64,000 nucleotides of DNA. Source: Arthrobacter sp. ISL-30 (lineage in GTDB: Bacteria > Actinomycetota > Actinomycetes > Actinomycetales > Micrococcaceae). The notes below the pieces were generated by a model, which was given only the letters and a program-made list of their open reading frames with translations, did no database searches and had not been told where the DNA came from. Location: the NCBI RefSeq assembly GCF_018613855.1, contig NZ_JAGGPK010000030.1:1-64000 (forward strand). Direction: 5' to 3'. Numbering within the stretch: the stretch's first letter is position 1; each line of letters opens with the position of its first letter. Made by a program: the position numbers and the translations under genes. Positions 9,101 through 19,149 of this stretch are shown piece by piece.

Positions 9101-10226
9101 CAATTGCCCGAATCAGCTGCCCTTTGAGCTGCTGTGGCGTCGCACTTCCGCCCGGCCGCAGGAGCATCGAATCCAGGCCGAGGGCCTCAAACTGGGCTGC
9201 CAGCTCATTGAGGCTGGCTCGCCTGTCCCCCACCACGAGGACTGACTTGCCCTCCGCCACCAAGGCGCCTATCGCGTTGATAGCAGTCTGCGTCTGCCCG
9301 CTTCCGGGCGGGGTGCTCACTACAAGGGAATCCCCTGCACGCACCGCATCCACCACATATTGCTGGTCAGGGTCTGCATCAAGCAGCAGGAACTCGTCGG
9401 CCGGATCCCGTTCGTCCAGGCTTGGAAAGCGTCCTGACTTCACCGGTTCGGGCTCAATGTCCTCGCCCGCAGCCACATTGGCCAATGCTGTAACAATGTG
9501 GTGGTTTTGATTGATCCAGGGGTCGTCAAGGTTGCCCGAAAGGTCCGCGAACGTGGACAGCAGCAGGTTGTACTGCACGTCGGCGCCATGAATCGGCTGC
9601 ACAAGTGTGGCAATCCGGTCCAGCACCGGCTGCGGATTCAGCCGTGCGGTGCTGTAGGCCATGCGGGTTACCGCATTGACATCGAACACGATCCCGTGGA
9701 CCGTCTTCAGGTGCCGGATCAGGGCGGGATTGATTTTTGCCTGCTCGGTGAACTGCAGTTCATAATCGTCTTCGCCCGGACGGAGCGTCAAGGAGACTGC
9801 GGTCAGCATGACCGGCGCTGAGATGCGCTGTGGCTTTCCTCCGACGGCGGAGGTCCAGACTACGGTGCCGGCGGACAAGTAGCCGACGTCGATGCCGCGA
9901 TCGTTGCCGAGTTCGAAGATCTTGGATCTGATGTTTCGCGCGGCGCGGGCAGCGACGACGTACTGCTGCCGGTCTCGAATCAGGGTGGAGAGCCTGGTTT
10001 TCCGCCCGGCCATCAGCTGCGCGAGTCCTGAGGGGTGGGCGTTGCTGAGATCGATGGAACCTTCCGGCGTCTTGACGAACCGAAGCATGGTGTCGGCGCC
10101 GGTGACCGGTTTGAGCCCCGACAGCCATTTCCTGAGCTCTTCCGAGCCCTCTTCGTGGCTTTGTCCTACTGACACTACTGCCTTCTTTTCTGTACTAACA
10201 CGAGACGCCTTGGTCCATACCGGCAT
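6156..10226 (-). CDS. Large SF1 helicase-like protein with C-terminal Vsr-like nuclease domain, degenerate ATPase motifs
   Basis: The 1356-residue protein has the order of the DUF4011-type SF1 helicase/nucleases: an N-terminal family-specific region (SNAHPSGLAQLMAGRKTRLS, about 61-80), two RecA-like halves, and a Vsr/REase_MTES_1575-like domain at about 1140-1235 (LDVV, then IESDG). Several SF1 motifs are clear, including IYRSVDEDLVL, VIFSLGYGRTPHGRA and AMTRARR. Two key motifs are changed. The Walker A loop reads PPGSGQT (306-312), with Gln311 (codon CAG, 9294-9296) where Lys is normal, and motif II reads LDAET (843-846) instead of DEAS. The tail is acidic and ends in KPPHWG. It lies downstream of guaA behind a strong terminator, so it probably has its own promoter. 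It may act without ATP hydrolysis, or the family may use altered motifs. Confidence 0.85.
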   Translation of the reverse strand: MPVWTKASRVSTEKKAVVSVGQSHEEGSEELRKWLSGLKPVTGADTMLRFVKTPEGSIDLSNAHPSGLAQLMAGRKTRLSTLIRDRQQYVVAARAARNIRSKIFELGNDRGIDVGYLSAGTVVWTSAVGGKPQRISAPVMLTAVSLTLRPGEDDYELQFTEQAKINPALIRHLKTVHGIVFDVNAVTRMAYSTARLNPQPVLDRIATLVQPIHGADVQYNLLLSTFADLSGNLDDPWINQNHHIVTALANVAAGEDIEPEPVKSGRFPSLDERDPADEFLLLDADPDQQYVVDAVRAGDSLVVSTPPGSGQTQTAINAIGALVAEGKSVLVVGDRRASLNELAAQFEALGLDSMLLRPGGSATPQQLKGQLIRAIVRNEKSLEPQLANLHKTLIGHRHALLDHVASLHNVRERWGCSPYQAMQSLAELTSIQPPPATTVRLKRSVLDNIKDRGELATRLRRAAELGSFSRASTTSPWYGARLVTRKETEEAQHLAQSAAEKLPLLRERMQQLAEHAEIRLGTTFAEWGAQLDLLMAVRESLDKFTPDIFDRPVHDLISATATSAWRRERGIEMPSMQRSRLRRVAKEYVRPGVHIADLHSSLLLVQEQRALWAEYATTQRHPAVPSGLADLGAACRGLDSELSRLGDAIRHTVEGGKLKDTPYEELLARLERLVADTSTLETLPERTLLVENMREHGLGELLSDLAEREVPAESVAAELDLAWWQSALEAMISGDDYLAMADGESLRRLEAEFRLADNAHIASGAARLRWQLAERWREGIAEHPRQAELLRNLLKDGRVTLAALSAQAPQLVPMLVPVCAVSPYLLTGLLPVQQKFDAVVILDAETTSLQAVLPAIARARQVIAFGDSKIASPRTFSVAVELPARGEPGHQAVDSAFEALARVLPSWQLNWIYRSVDEDLVLQLSKNYYDGALRRLPDGQSVTGLERGVIVEYVANGTGLPSFDQEGVESVAAEVNRVVDLVFEHARLRPRTSLAVVTASLRHAARIGEAIRLQLPNYPLLAGFFSAGPEAFRVVDLERAHGLVRDHVIFSLGYGRTPHGRALHNFGPLSAEGGRNRFALAMTRARRSMHVLSCFKPEDLDLDRLSHGAVDFYELLDRELSGNTDLGSPASRAAASEQALGEDPLVADLGERLRARGARVWHHYDGVLDVVAAADPIHTIGHDDADLPTPVAIESDGTERYRRMSVRERSRLRPQLLERMGWRYMSLWTIEVFTDPSACADRIGAYLGLERPSPARNQSDHGFLDVDVEQLRVDSEEGIAMDPDQQHPGESEANEPADGAQEPTKRGGEAKGSGDTGSGDGILPNKAAEDDPRRWGDESGHDHDAWLKEQKPPHWG

Positions 10227-10309
10227 ACTTTCGAGGGTAGCGGGAATCCCCCTGCTGTCCGGGTCGCAACACTGCAGCGGCCGGAAATTGCCGCTGATTT
10301 GACGAGCTT

Positions 10310-10354
10310 AAGCAAAGTGGCCGGCCCCGCAACAGGGGGCCGGCCACTTTGCTT
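10310..10354 (-). terminator. Strong hairpin downstream of guaA
   Basis: Two perfect 19-base arms (10310-10328 and 10336-10354) enclose a 7-base loop GCAACAG. The hairpin begins 10 bases beyond the guaA stop codon. On the minus strand the stem ends in TTTGCTT, a short T-rich tail. It separates guaA from the helicase-like gene. Confidence 0.9.
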
Positions 10355-10363
10355 AGCCTGGTG

Positions 10364-11959
<1,596 letters not shown>

Positions 11960-12072
11960 AGCCTACTTTGCACGACCGTCCCGGTGCATCTTCGCGACCG
12001 TCCGCAACCCCCTGGAGACGCCTCGAGTTAGGCATCTCACAGTGCCGTGCAGTGCCCGACGGCGGCACCGGT

Positions 12073-12594
12073 TCAGTAGCGCCTGGACGCCCCTGGATTA
12101 TCGGCGATCTCGGCCTCTACTTCGGCATGGAACTTCTTCTCGACGATGAAGGACATCAGCGGAACTACCCCGCCGAGGGCGAGCAGCACGAGCTTGGTGA
12201 ACGGCCAGCGCATCAGCGACCACAGGCGGAAGTTCGAGATGAGGTAGACGACATACATCCAGCCATGGACGATCAACACGGCCACCGAAATATTGGCCCC
12301 GCCGATCACGCCCTTGGGTTCAGCCTCGGCGAATCCGAGGCCAAAGGGCTGCCCTGTGACAGCGTTGGTCCCGCCGGCATAGAGGTAGACGCCAAAGGCG
12401 TAACGGGCTACGAGCTCCGCGCAAAGAAGCAGGAGCATGGCACCGGTGAGGTAGGCCAGTACCTTATAGAACTTCAGGGCCGAACGGATCTGCGGGATGG
12501 TCCCCCCGAAACGGCGTTTCTTGTTCCTGGCCGACTTGTTCCCGGCGGAGCCTCCCGACTGTTCGGGCTGGATGGCGGGTTTGGGATCAATCAT
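12073..12594 (-). CDS. DUF3817 membrane protein
   Basis: The 173-residue protein has a basic N-terminal region (NKSARNKKRR) followed by three predicted membrane segments at about 43-62, 101-121 and 132-151. The pattern LKFYKVLAYLTG, the IVHGWMYVVYL segment and the SFIVEKKF ending of the last helix identify the DUF3817 family of actinobacterial and firmicute membrane proteins, whose function is unknown. Its start overlaps the SURF1 stop by four bases (ATGA), so the two are translationally coupled, which suggests a link to the respiratory membrane. Confidence 0.88.
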   Translation of the reverse strand: MIDPKPAIQPEQSGGSAGNKSARNKKRRFGGTIPQIRSALKFYKVLAYLTGAMLLLLCAELVARYAFGVYLYAGGTNAVTGQPFGLGFAEAEPKGVIGGANISVAVLIVHGWMYVVYLISNFRLWSLMRWPFTKLVLLALGGVVPLMSFIVEKKFHAEVEAEIADNPGASRRY

Positions 12595-13496
12595 TGCTGC
12601 ACCTTTTGTTCGGTATCGCCTGCAGTTAGTTCAGGCTGGCCTGCAGGGAAATGGTCTCCGGGCTGAAGCTGGTCGGGGCCGTCTTCATGGCGATCGTCTT
12701 CGTGGTCCTCGAATTCGTGGCGATCGTCTTCCTGGTCCTCGAGGTCCCGGCGGTAATCGTCGGCAACCATGCGCCACCAGATATAGAGGGCAAATCCGGC
12801 AAAAACTACCCATTCGACCGAGTAGAAGACATTCAGCCAATTGACCTGCTGGGCTGGAGGCTGGGCAGGAATATTCAGGGCCTTCAGGTCGCCGCTCGCT
12901 CCCACGTCCTTCCCGCCCGATAACTCGGATGTGGCGGCGACAAAACCGGGGTAACTGGAGACTTCCCACTTGTTGATTAGTTCCGCGACGGAAACGGCCG
13001 AAGCCCGGCCGGGACCGGCGTCGACGTTTGGCAGCGGCGCCTCCGATGGCAACAGGCGACCGGTGAGTTCAATAGGGCCTGACGGCGGCGGCACGGCTTG
13101 CGCCGGATCAGCCACCCAAGCCCGGGCTACCGGAATCCAAGTCTCCGCGGAAGCCCCCATGCCGCTTAGGCGTGGAGCATCGTCCACCCTAAAGGCCGAC
13201 ACGATCCAGTAACCCTTTTGGCCCCCCTGCAGCCGGCCCTCCACCAGCACTTGTCGGGAGGAGTCGTAGCTTCCAGTGGCGCTGACCATCTGGTCCGACA
13301 CGGAGCCGGGGAAGAACTGCCCGGGCTTCAGCACCTGCGTGAGGGGTTTCACTTCCTCCACCGACGGCGAGACCGGGCCTTCGCTCTGAATGGACCTGCC
13401 GAACTGCCATTGGCTGAGCAGGACGAACACCCCTGAAAGGAGGATCGCGAACACAAGTCCTACGATCCAACGGGGCTTCAGAGCGGTTTTCAACAC
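12591..13496 (-). CDS. SURF1-family cytochrome oxidase assembly protein
   Basis: SURF1 proteins help assemble haem-copper cytochrome c oxidase in the membrane. This one has 301 residues with the family layout: a transmembrane helix at about 10-29, a large extracytoplasmic part carrying GSYDSSRQVLVEGR and GYWIVSAFR, and a second helix at about 224-243 (VEWVVFAGFALYIWW). The tail after the second helix is unusually acidic and contains a duplicated EDxEDDRHE unit, matched by an imperfect 30-bp repeat in the DNA near 12690-12750. It is the upstream partner of the DUF3817 gene. No oxidase subunit genes are in the window. Confidence 0.9.
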   Translation of the reverse strand: MLKTALKPRWIVGLVFAILLSGVFVLLSQWQFGRSIQSEGPVSPSVEEVKPLTQVLKPGQFFPGSVSDQMVSATGSYDSSRQVLVEGRLQGGQKGYWIVSAFRVDDAPRLSGMGASAETWIPVARAWVADPAQAVPPPSGPIELTGRLLPSEAPLPNVDAGPGRASAVSVAELINKWEVSSYPGFVAATSELSGGKDVGASGDLKALNIPAQPPAQQVNWLNVFYSVEWVVFAGFALYIWWRMVADDYRRDLEDQEDDRHEFEDHEDDRHEDGPDQLQPGDHFPAGQPELTAGDTEQKVQQ

Positions 13497-13592
13497 CCCT
13501 TAACCGTACTTCGTCAAGCTGTAGAACAACGAAACGAAGCAAAGAAAGCCGCCGCTCAAAGGACTGCCTCAAAGGGCCTGCCCCAACTCGCG

Positions 13593-14081
13593 CTAGTGAT
13601 CGAAGAAGACGAGGCTGGAGTTGATGAGCTCGGCGATCACTTCGGGGTCGTGTGCCCGACGCAGGGACTCCCGGAACGACTCCTTGGACAAGGACCGCGC
13701 CATAGTCGCTAGTACCTCGAGGTGGTCGGAGAATGAACTTGCCGGGGTGGCGATCAGCAGGACAAGGGTTGCGGGACCATCGCTGGCGCCGAAATCAAGG
13801 GAGTAGCCGTACCTCGTCACGCCGACCGCGATGGAGATTCTCGACACGAATTCGCTGCGTGCGTGGGGCAGCCCGATCCCGCCGGGAAGCCCGGTGGCCA
13901 GCTGATGCTCCCGGGAATTGACCTGCTGAAGGAAGCCATCAAGGTCGGACACCCTGCCGGCGGCGTGAAGCCTCCTGGCAAGCTGGGCCGCGGCATCCAG
14001 TTTGTCCGATGCTTCCAGCTCAAGGATCACCATGTCCGGCGTCGTAAGCTCGGCATCGTAGGGGTCCAGTGGTTCCGCCAA
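13593..14081 (-). CDS. PTS fructose/mannitol-type EIIA domain protein
   Basis: The single-domain protein of 162 residues belongs to the PTS EIIA-2 family, which carries phosphate from HPr to EIIB. The phosphorylatable histidine is His73 in GGIGLPHARSE, and the LDFGASDGPATLVLLIATP strand follows as usual. No EIIB, EIIC or HPr gene is nearby, so it is either an accessory EIIA for a system encoded elsewhere or a regulatory EIIA. It begins 46 bp after glpD on the same strand, hinting at a connection between PTS state and glycerol use. Confidence 0.88.
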   Translation of the reverse strand: MAEPLDPYDAELTTPDMVILELEASDKLDAAAQLARRLHAAGRVSDLDGFLQQVNSREHQLATGLPGGIGLPHARSEFVSRISIAVGVTRYGYSLDFGASDGPATLVLLIATPASSFSDHLEVLATMARSLSKESFRESLRRAHDPEVIAELINSSLVFFDH

Positions 14082-14126
14082 GTCGTGTCCCTTCAGAGTG
14101 GCCTGGCAGGCAGCGGACAGCGTTCT

Positions 14127-15887
14127 TCAGCGCAGGGGCACGATGTCGTCCACGCCCATTCGGGCGGCATCAGCGGACTCGTCGTCCGGCTGTTGCTGGC
14201 TTAGCCTTTCGGCCTCGACCCGTGCCAGATAGTGCTTGATCTCGCTTTCCCGCTGTGCCTCGCTCCAGCCAAGAATTTCTCCCATCAGCTTAGCGACAAC
14301 CGGGACCGCAGACACACCTCGGTCCCACGCCTCAATCGAGATGCGTGTCCTTCGCGTGAGGACATCGTGAACGTGGCGCGCACCTTCATGGGTGGTGGCG
14401 TAGACAACCTCGGCCGCAAGGTAGTCGTCGGCGCCAGGCAGAGGTTTGGCGAGCTCCGGGTTCGTCGCGATCAGGTCCAGGACCTCCGGGGCCATGGAGC
14501 CATATCGGTTGAGGAGATGTTCCACCCGCGCCACATGCACTCCGGCCTCCTCAGCCGAGCGGACCCTGCGGTTCCAGGCGGCCTTGAAGCCCTCCGCGCC
14601 AAGGAGCGGGATGGTGTCGGTGCAACTGGCCGGTACGCGCTCGTCCATGGCGCGCGTGGCTTCATCAACTGCATCCTTGGCCATGACCCGATAGGTAGTC
14701 AGCTTGCCGCCGGCCACAACCACGAGTCCCGGGACGGGATGCGCCACCACATGCTCACGTGAAAGCTTCGCAGTGGAGTCGTTCTCCCCTGCCAGCAACG
14801 GGCGGAGGCCGGCATAGACTCCTTCGACGTCTTCCCGTGTCAAGGGCCGCTTGAGAACCCTGTTGACATGTTCCAGGACATAATCGATGTCCCTGCTGGA
14901 CGCGGCCGGATGGGCCTTGTCCAGGTTCCAGTCAGTATCCGTAGTGCCGATGATCCAGTGGCGTCCCCACGGAATGACGAATAGCACCGATTTCTCGGTG
15001 CGCAGGATGAGGCCAACGGTGGATTGGAAGCGGTCGCGCGGAACCACCAGATGGATTCCCTTTGAGGCCCGGACCTTCAGTTGGCCCCGCTCGGTGACCA
15101 TGGCCTGGGTCTCATCAGTCCAGACACCCGTAGCGTTGAGCACTTGCTTGGCGCGCACCTCAAAGACTGTTCCGTCCTCCTGGTTTTCCACCTTTGCGCC
15201 CACTACCCGCTCGCCTTCGCGGAGGAACTCAACCACGCGCATGCGGTTTACGGCATGCGCGCCATAGTGGGCAGCGGTCCGCACAATGTTGACCACCAGC
15301 CTGGCGTCATCGACCTGGGCGTCGTAGTAGCGGATGGAGCCTACCAGGGCGTCGTCCTTCAGGCTCGGCGCGGCGCGCAGGGTTCCCCGGCGGAACAAGT
15401 GCTTATGCATCGGCACTCCGCGGCTATGCCCGGACGTCATGCCCAATGTGTCGTAGAGGATGATGCCGAGGCCCACGTAGGGCCGTTCCCAGAAACGGCG
15501 TGTCAGCGGGTACAGGAAGGGTACAGGACGGACAAGGTGCGGGGCGATCCGCTGGATCAGCAGCCCACGTTCCTGCAGCGCTTCCTGGACGAGTCCGAAG
15601 TCAAGCATCTCGAGGTAGCGCAGGCCGCCGTGGATGAGCTTGGAGGACCGGGAGGACGTGCCGGAAGACCAGTCGCGTGCCTCCACGATGCCCACCGTCA
15701 GTCCGCGGGTGACCGCATCCAGGGCGGCCCCGGCGCCGACGACGCCACCTCCCACAATCAGGATGTCCAGTTCCTTGCCCGGCTCAATAGTGCTGCGCAG
15801 CGCTTCTATGGATGCGGCGCGGGCTTCCGGGCTAAGTGCTCCAGGATCAGGCACCTTGCTTTGGGAACCACTTGCAGCGTTTCTCAT
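14127..15887 (-). CDS. glpD: Aerobic glycerol-3-phosphate dehydrogenase
   Basis: GlpD oxidises glycerol-3-phosphate to dihydroxyacetone phosphate with FAD, passing electrons to quinone at the membrane. The FAD-binding GGGVVGAGAALDAVTRG motif begins near residue 46 and is followed by VEARDWSSGTSSRSSKLIHGGLRYLE-type family sequence; the C-terminal DAO_C domain is complete. The ATG at 15887 was chosen because AGGAGG precedes it by six bases; an earlier in-frame start at 15923 has no such site. The product is 586 residues, a normal length. No glpF or glpK lies beside it. Confidence 0.95.
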   Translation of the reverse strand: MRNAASGSQSKVPDPGALSPEARAASIEALRSTIEPGKELDILIVGGGVVGAGAALDAVTRGLTVGIVEARDWSSGTSSRSSKLIHGGLRYLEMLDFGLVQEALQERGLLIQRIAPHLVRPVPFLYPLTRRFWERPYVGLGIILYDTLGMTSGHSRGVPMHKHLFRRGTLRAAPSLKDDALVGSIRYYDAQVDDARLVVNIVRTAAHYGAHAVNRMRVVEFLREGERVVGAKVENQEDGTVFEVRAKQVLNATGVWTDETQAMVTERGQLKVRASKGIHLVVPRDRFQSTVGLILRTEKSVLFVIPWGRHWIIGTTDTDWNLDKAHPAASSRDIDYVLEHVNRVLKRPLTREDVEGVYAGLRPLLAGENDSTAKLSREHVVAHPVPGLVVVAGGKLTTYRVMAKDAVDEATRAMDERVPASCTDTIPLLGAEGFKAAWNRRVRSAEEAGVHVARVEHLLNRYGSMAPEVLDLIATNPELAKPLPGADDYLAAEVVYATTHEGARHVHDVLTRRTRISIEAWDRGVSAVPVVAKLMGEILGWSEAQRESEIKHYLARVEAERLSQQQPDDESADAARMGVDDIVPLR

Positions 15888-15974
15888 TGGAAGCCTCCTG
15901 TCGTGCGAAAGACCGTAGTCCACCCACAGTACTTGCTGGCCGCGGCCTTTGGCAGGGTTGGCTAGCTCCCTTGG

Positions 15975-17111
15975 TTAACGCCCGGCATATGGCGAGACCA
16001 CGACGTCGACCCGCTGGAATTCCTTTAGGTCCGAATAGCCGGTAGTCGCCATTGAGCGCCGAAGCGCGCCAACCAGGTTGGACGTTCCGTCCGTGTGATG
16101 ACCCGGGCCGAAGAGCACTTCCTCAAGCGGGCCGACTGTTCCCACATTAACGCGGTCCCCGCGCGGAAGTTCGAGGTGGTGGGCTTCCTGCCCCCAGTGC
16201 CAGCCCTTGCCCGGTGCTTCTTCAGCGCGGGCCAGCGCACTTCCGAGCATCACGGCGTCGGCGCCCATCGCGATGGCCTTCACGATGTCTCCCGAGGCGC
16301 CCATGCCGCCGTCGGCAATTACGTGTACGTAACGGCCGCCGGACTCGTCCATATAATCGCGGCGAGCGGCCGCGACGTCGGAGATGGCAGACGCCATGGG
16401 CGAGTGGATTCCGAGCGCCCGGCGGGTGGTGGTGGTGGCACCGCCGCCGAAGCCGACCAGTACACCGGCGGCGCCTGTCCGCATCAGGTGCAGGGCAGGC
16501 GTGTAGCCGGCCGCACCGCCGACAATGACCGGAACGTCGAGTTCATAGATGAACTGCTTCAGGTTCAGCGGTTCGTGGTTCTTCGAGACGTGTTCGGCTG
16601 AAACCGTGGTGCCGCGGATCACGAAGATGTCGACGCCGGCGGCGACGACGGTCTTGTAGTGTTCCTGGGTGCGCTGTGGGGTGAGGGAACCGGCCACGGT
16701 GATTCCGGCTGCACGGATTTCCGCAAGGCGGGAACTGATGAGATGCGGCTGGATGGGAGCCTGGTAGAGCTCCTGCATGCGTCGGGTGACGGCGGGACTG
16801 GCGGTTTCATCGGCGAGTCCGGCGATTTCGTCCAGTACCGACTGCGGGTCCTCGTACCGGGTCCAGAGGCCCTCGAGGTCCAGCACTCCCAGTCCGCCGA
16901 GTCGTCCCAGGGCTATTACGGTATCCGGGGACATGGCAGAGTCCATGGGGGCAGCGATGACGGGCATGTCGAACTTGTAGGCATCAATCTGCCAGGAGAC
17001 CGAAACGTCCTTGGGGTCGCGCGTCCGGCGGTTGGGAACAATCGCGATGTCATCCAGGGAGTAGGCACGACGCCCACGCTTGCCACGGCCGATTTCAATC
17101 TCATAAGTCAC
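15975..17111 (-). CDS. guaB3: GuaB3-family IMP dehydrogenase-like protein
   Basis: The 378-residue protein is a TIM-barrel IMPDH/GMP reductase relative of the GuaB3 family found in actinobacteria. It starts with MTYEIEIGRGKRGRRAYSL and lacks the CBS pair present in GuaB. The loop that holds the catalytic cysteine in IMPDH (GPGSICTTR in the GuaB of this window) reads GGGATTTTR at 222-230, placing Thr227 where Cys is expected. The FMN/phosphate site segment VIADGGMGASGDIVKAIAMGAD is intact. The reaction is therefore uncertain despite common annotation as IMPDH. It lies between glpD and the ABC transporter on the same strand. Confidence 0.9.
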   Translation of the reverse strand: MTYEIEIGRGKRGRRAYSLDDIAIVPNRRTRDPKDVSVSWQIDAYKFDMPVIAAPMDSAMSPDTVIALGRLGGLGVLDLEGLWTRYEDPQSVLDEIAGLADETASPAVTRRMQELYQAPIQPHLISSRLAEIRAAGITVAGSLTPQRTQEHYKTVVAAGVDIFVIRGTTVSAEHVSKNHEPLNLKQFIYELDVPVIVGGAAGYTPALHLMRTGAAGVLVGFGGGATTTTRRALGIHSPMASAISDVAAARRDYMDESGGRYVHVIADGGMGASGDIVKAIAMGADAVMLGSALARAEEAPGKGWHWGQEAHHLELPRGDRVNVGTVGPLEEVLFGPGHHTDGTSNLVGALRRSMATTGYSDLKEFQRVDVVVSPYAGR

Positions 17112-17160
17112 GGGTTCTACCTTACTGGACCCTGCCGTTTACCCCGTCCGTGAACGTCCC

Positions 17161-19014
17161 TCAGACTTCCTCGTCCACCGTCAGCTGGGATTCGAACATC
17201 CGGTAATAGCGGCCTCGGAGCGCAACGAGTTCCTTGTGCGTGCCCTGTTCCACGATCCTGCCCTCCTCCAGCATGTAGACGACGTCGGCCTTCTCAATGG
17301 TGGCGAGGCGATGGCTGATGGCGATGATCGTCCTGCTTCGGTCGGCGAAAAGACGCGTGAAGATCCGGTGTTCCGCCAGTGCGTCGATGGCCGACGTGGG
17401 TTCGTCCATGACCATGAACTGGGCGTTCCGGTAGAAGTTCCGGGCCATGGCCAGCCGCTGCCATTCTCCTCCGGAGAGGCCGCTGCCCTTGCGGCCCCGC
17501 GGGTCCTCCATCCAGTTGCTGACGTGGTTGTCCAGTCCATTGGGGAGCTTGTTGATGAAGTCCAGGGCCTCCGCGTCTCCCGCGGCGCGCTGTACCCGGT
17601 GGTCGTCGCGGGGAGTCGAGGCATCTCCAAAGTAGATGTTGTCCGCAGCGGTGGCGAACTCATACTTGAGGAACTCCTGGCTCAATACCGCAAGGTGGCG
17701 GTGCCAGCTGGTGACGTCCAGTCCGGCGAGGTCGACGCCGTCGAGCAGTACTTGCCCCGAATCGGGACGGTAGAGTCCGGCCAGGATCCGGATAAGCGTG
17801 GACTTGCCTGCCCCGTTCTCCCCAACAATGGCGATGTGCTGGCCGGCCCGGATGGTCAGCGAAACGCCCTTGATGACTTCGATGTCGCTGCCGGTATAGC
17901 TGAAGCGGATGTTCCGCAGCTCGATCGTGTGTGGCGGCTTCACTAGTGGCGGATTTTTCGGCGAATGGACCGGCAGGGCCATGAACAGCTCATAATCCTT
18001 GAGGTTAGCCAGGTCTTCATCAATGGAGCTTAGGGACGACACAAGGTTGTTGGCGGTGGACAGCGCCCTGCTGACGATCTGCTGGACGTACAGGAACTGG
18101 CCCACCGGCTGGGCACGGGCGATGATCTGGCCTACCACCCAAATAAGGGAGACCACTTCGGCGCCATATTGCAGGGCGTCGGCGGCGAGCTGCTTGGGAA
18201 TGTAGCGCTTTTGGAAGTCAAGGCGGCGGCGTTCATCGGCGTCGCGCAGGCGTGAGCGAAGCCCCATCAGGAACCCGACGATTCCGTACAGGCGCATTTC
18301 GGCAATGTGCTGGGGCCGCAGGAGGTTGGTCTCGATCATCCTTCGCTGCCTGCGGGAATCCACCTGGGTGTTCCAGTGGGCGATCTGTTCGCGAGAGAGC
18401 TTGAACTGCAAATAGACGCTGGGCACAACGGCGATGAGCACGATCACCGCTATCCACCAGCTGACGAGCATGAGGGCACCGACGGCCAGCACCACGGAAA
18501 CAAGCTGCGTGAAGATAGCGGCAATTCGATCAAGGACCCGGGCATACGAGTCAGAGAACCTCTTGGCCCTGTCATAGAGGTCCACGGTCTCTTTGTCGTC
18601 ATACCGCCAGAACTCGAGCGCAAGGAATTTCTCGTACATCAGGTCGCCCACGATGGCGCCCACCTTGAAGCTCATGAGCTGCTGGATGTAGCGGTCCACG
18701 CTGCTGAACGCACCCCAAAACAGGCCCAGCGCGGCCGTGATGATGACGTAGAGGATTGCCTGTGGCCCGGCCTGCGGGTCGCCGGCATAGCCGGCGGCGA
18801 GCGCCGTGGTTGTCAGCGCCGCGAAATAGGTGGTGACCAGGGGCAGCAGCGCCGAGATAAGCGAGCCCGCCACCTTCATGACCACGGCGCCGGGCGATGC
18901 CTTGAAGCTGACTTTCAGGACCTGCCCGACGGCGCGCGCGTACGGTCTGAGGGCAAGCTTGCGCTGGGCGTCCCTTTTGGGGGTCAGCTCGGCGGGGTGC
19001 CGTGGTTGGGACAT
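17161..19014 (-). CDS. ABC transporter, fused permease and ATPase (exporter type)
   Basis: This is a half-transporter of 617 residues with an N-terminal six-helix membrane domain (about 45-320) and a C-terminal nucleotide-binding domain. All ATPase motifs are intact: Walker A GENGAGKST, signature LSGGEWQR, Walker B FMVMDEPTSAID, and the H-loop AISHRLATI. Such proteins work as homodimers or heterodimers exporting lipids, peptides or drugs. No second half-transporter is adjacent, so a homodimer is most likely. The substrate cannot be told from the sequence. It lies between guaB and guaB3. Confidence 0.92.
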   Translation of the reverse strand: MSQPRHPAELTPKRDAQRKLALRPYARAVGQVLKVSFKASPGAVVMKVAGSLISALLPLVTTYFAALTTTALAAGYAGDPQAGPQAILYVIITAALGLFWGAFSSVDRYIQQLMSFKVGAIVGDLMYEKFLALEFWRYDDKETVDLYDRAKRFSDSYARVLDRIAAIFTQLVSVVLAVGALMLVSWWIAVIVLIAVVPSVYLQFKLSREQIAHWNTQVDSRRQRRMIETNLLRPQHIAEMRLYGIVGFLMGLRSRLRDADERRRLDFQKRYIPKQLAADALQYGAEVVSLIWVVGQIIARAQPVGQFLYVQQIVSRALSTANNLVSSLSSIDEDLANLKDYELFMALPVHSPKNPPLVKPPHTIELRNIRFSYTGSDIEVIKGVSLTIRAGQHIAIVGENGAGKSTLIRILAGLYRPDSGQVLLDGVDLAGLDVTSWHRHLAVLSQEFLKYEFATAADNIYFGDASTPRDDHRVQRAAGDAEALDFINKLPNGLDNHVSNWMEDPRGRKGSGLSGGEWQRLAMARNFYRNAQFMVMDEPTSAIDALAEHRIFTRLFADRSRTIIAISHRLATIEKADVVYMLEEGRIVEQGTHKELVALRGRYYRMFESQLTVDEEV

Positions 19015-19090
19015 GGCTTCAACCTAGCCCTCTGGAATGTGCGGTGGTTGATCCCCAACCGCTCCCTAACCTCGCAAGTCCCCACCGCCT

Positions 19091-19116
19091 CCCGGCCTTC
19101 GCAAGCTCAGGCCGGG
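19091..19116. repeat. REP-like palindrome downstream of guaB
   Basis: Arms CCCGGCCT (19091-19098) and AGGCCGGG (19109-19116) enclose the loop TCGCAAGCTC. The core CCTTCGCAAGCTCAGG resembles a short palindromic type commonly met between genes in high-GC bacteria. Only one copy is in the window, so its repetitive nature is inferred. Confidence 0.5.
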
Positions 19117-19149
19117 ACCCTCGGCGGCGTGGGCCCCCGGTCAGGGAAG

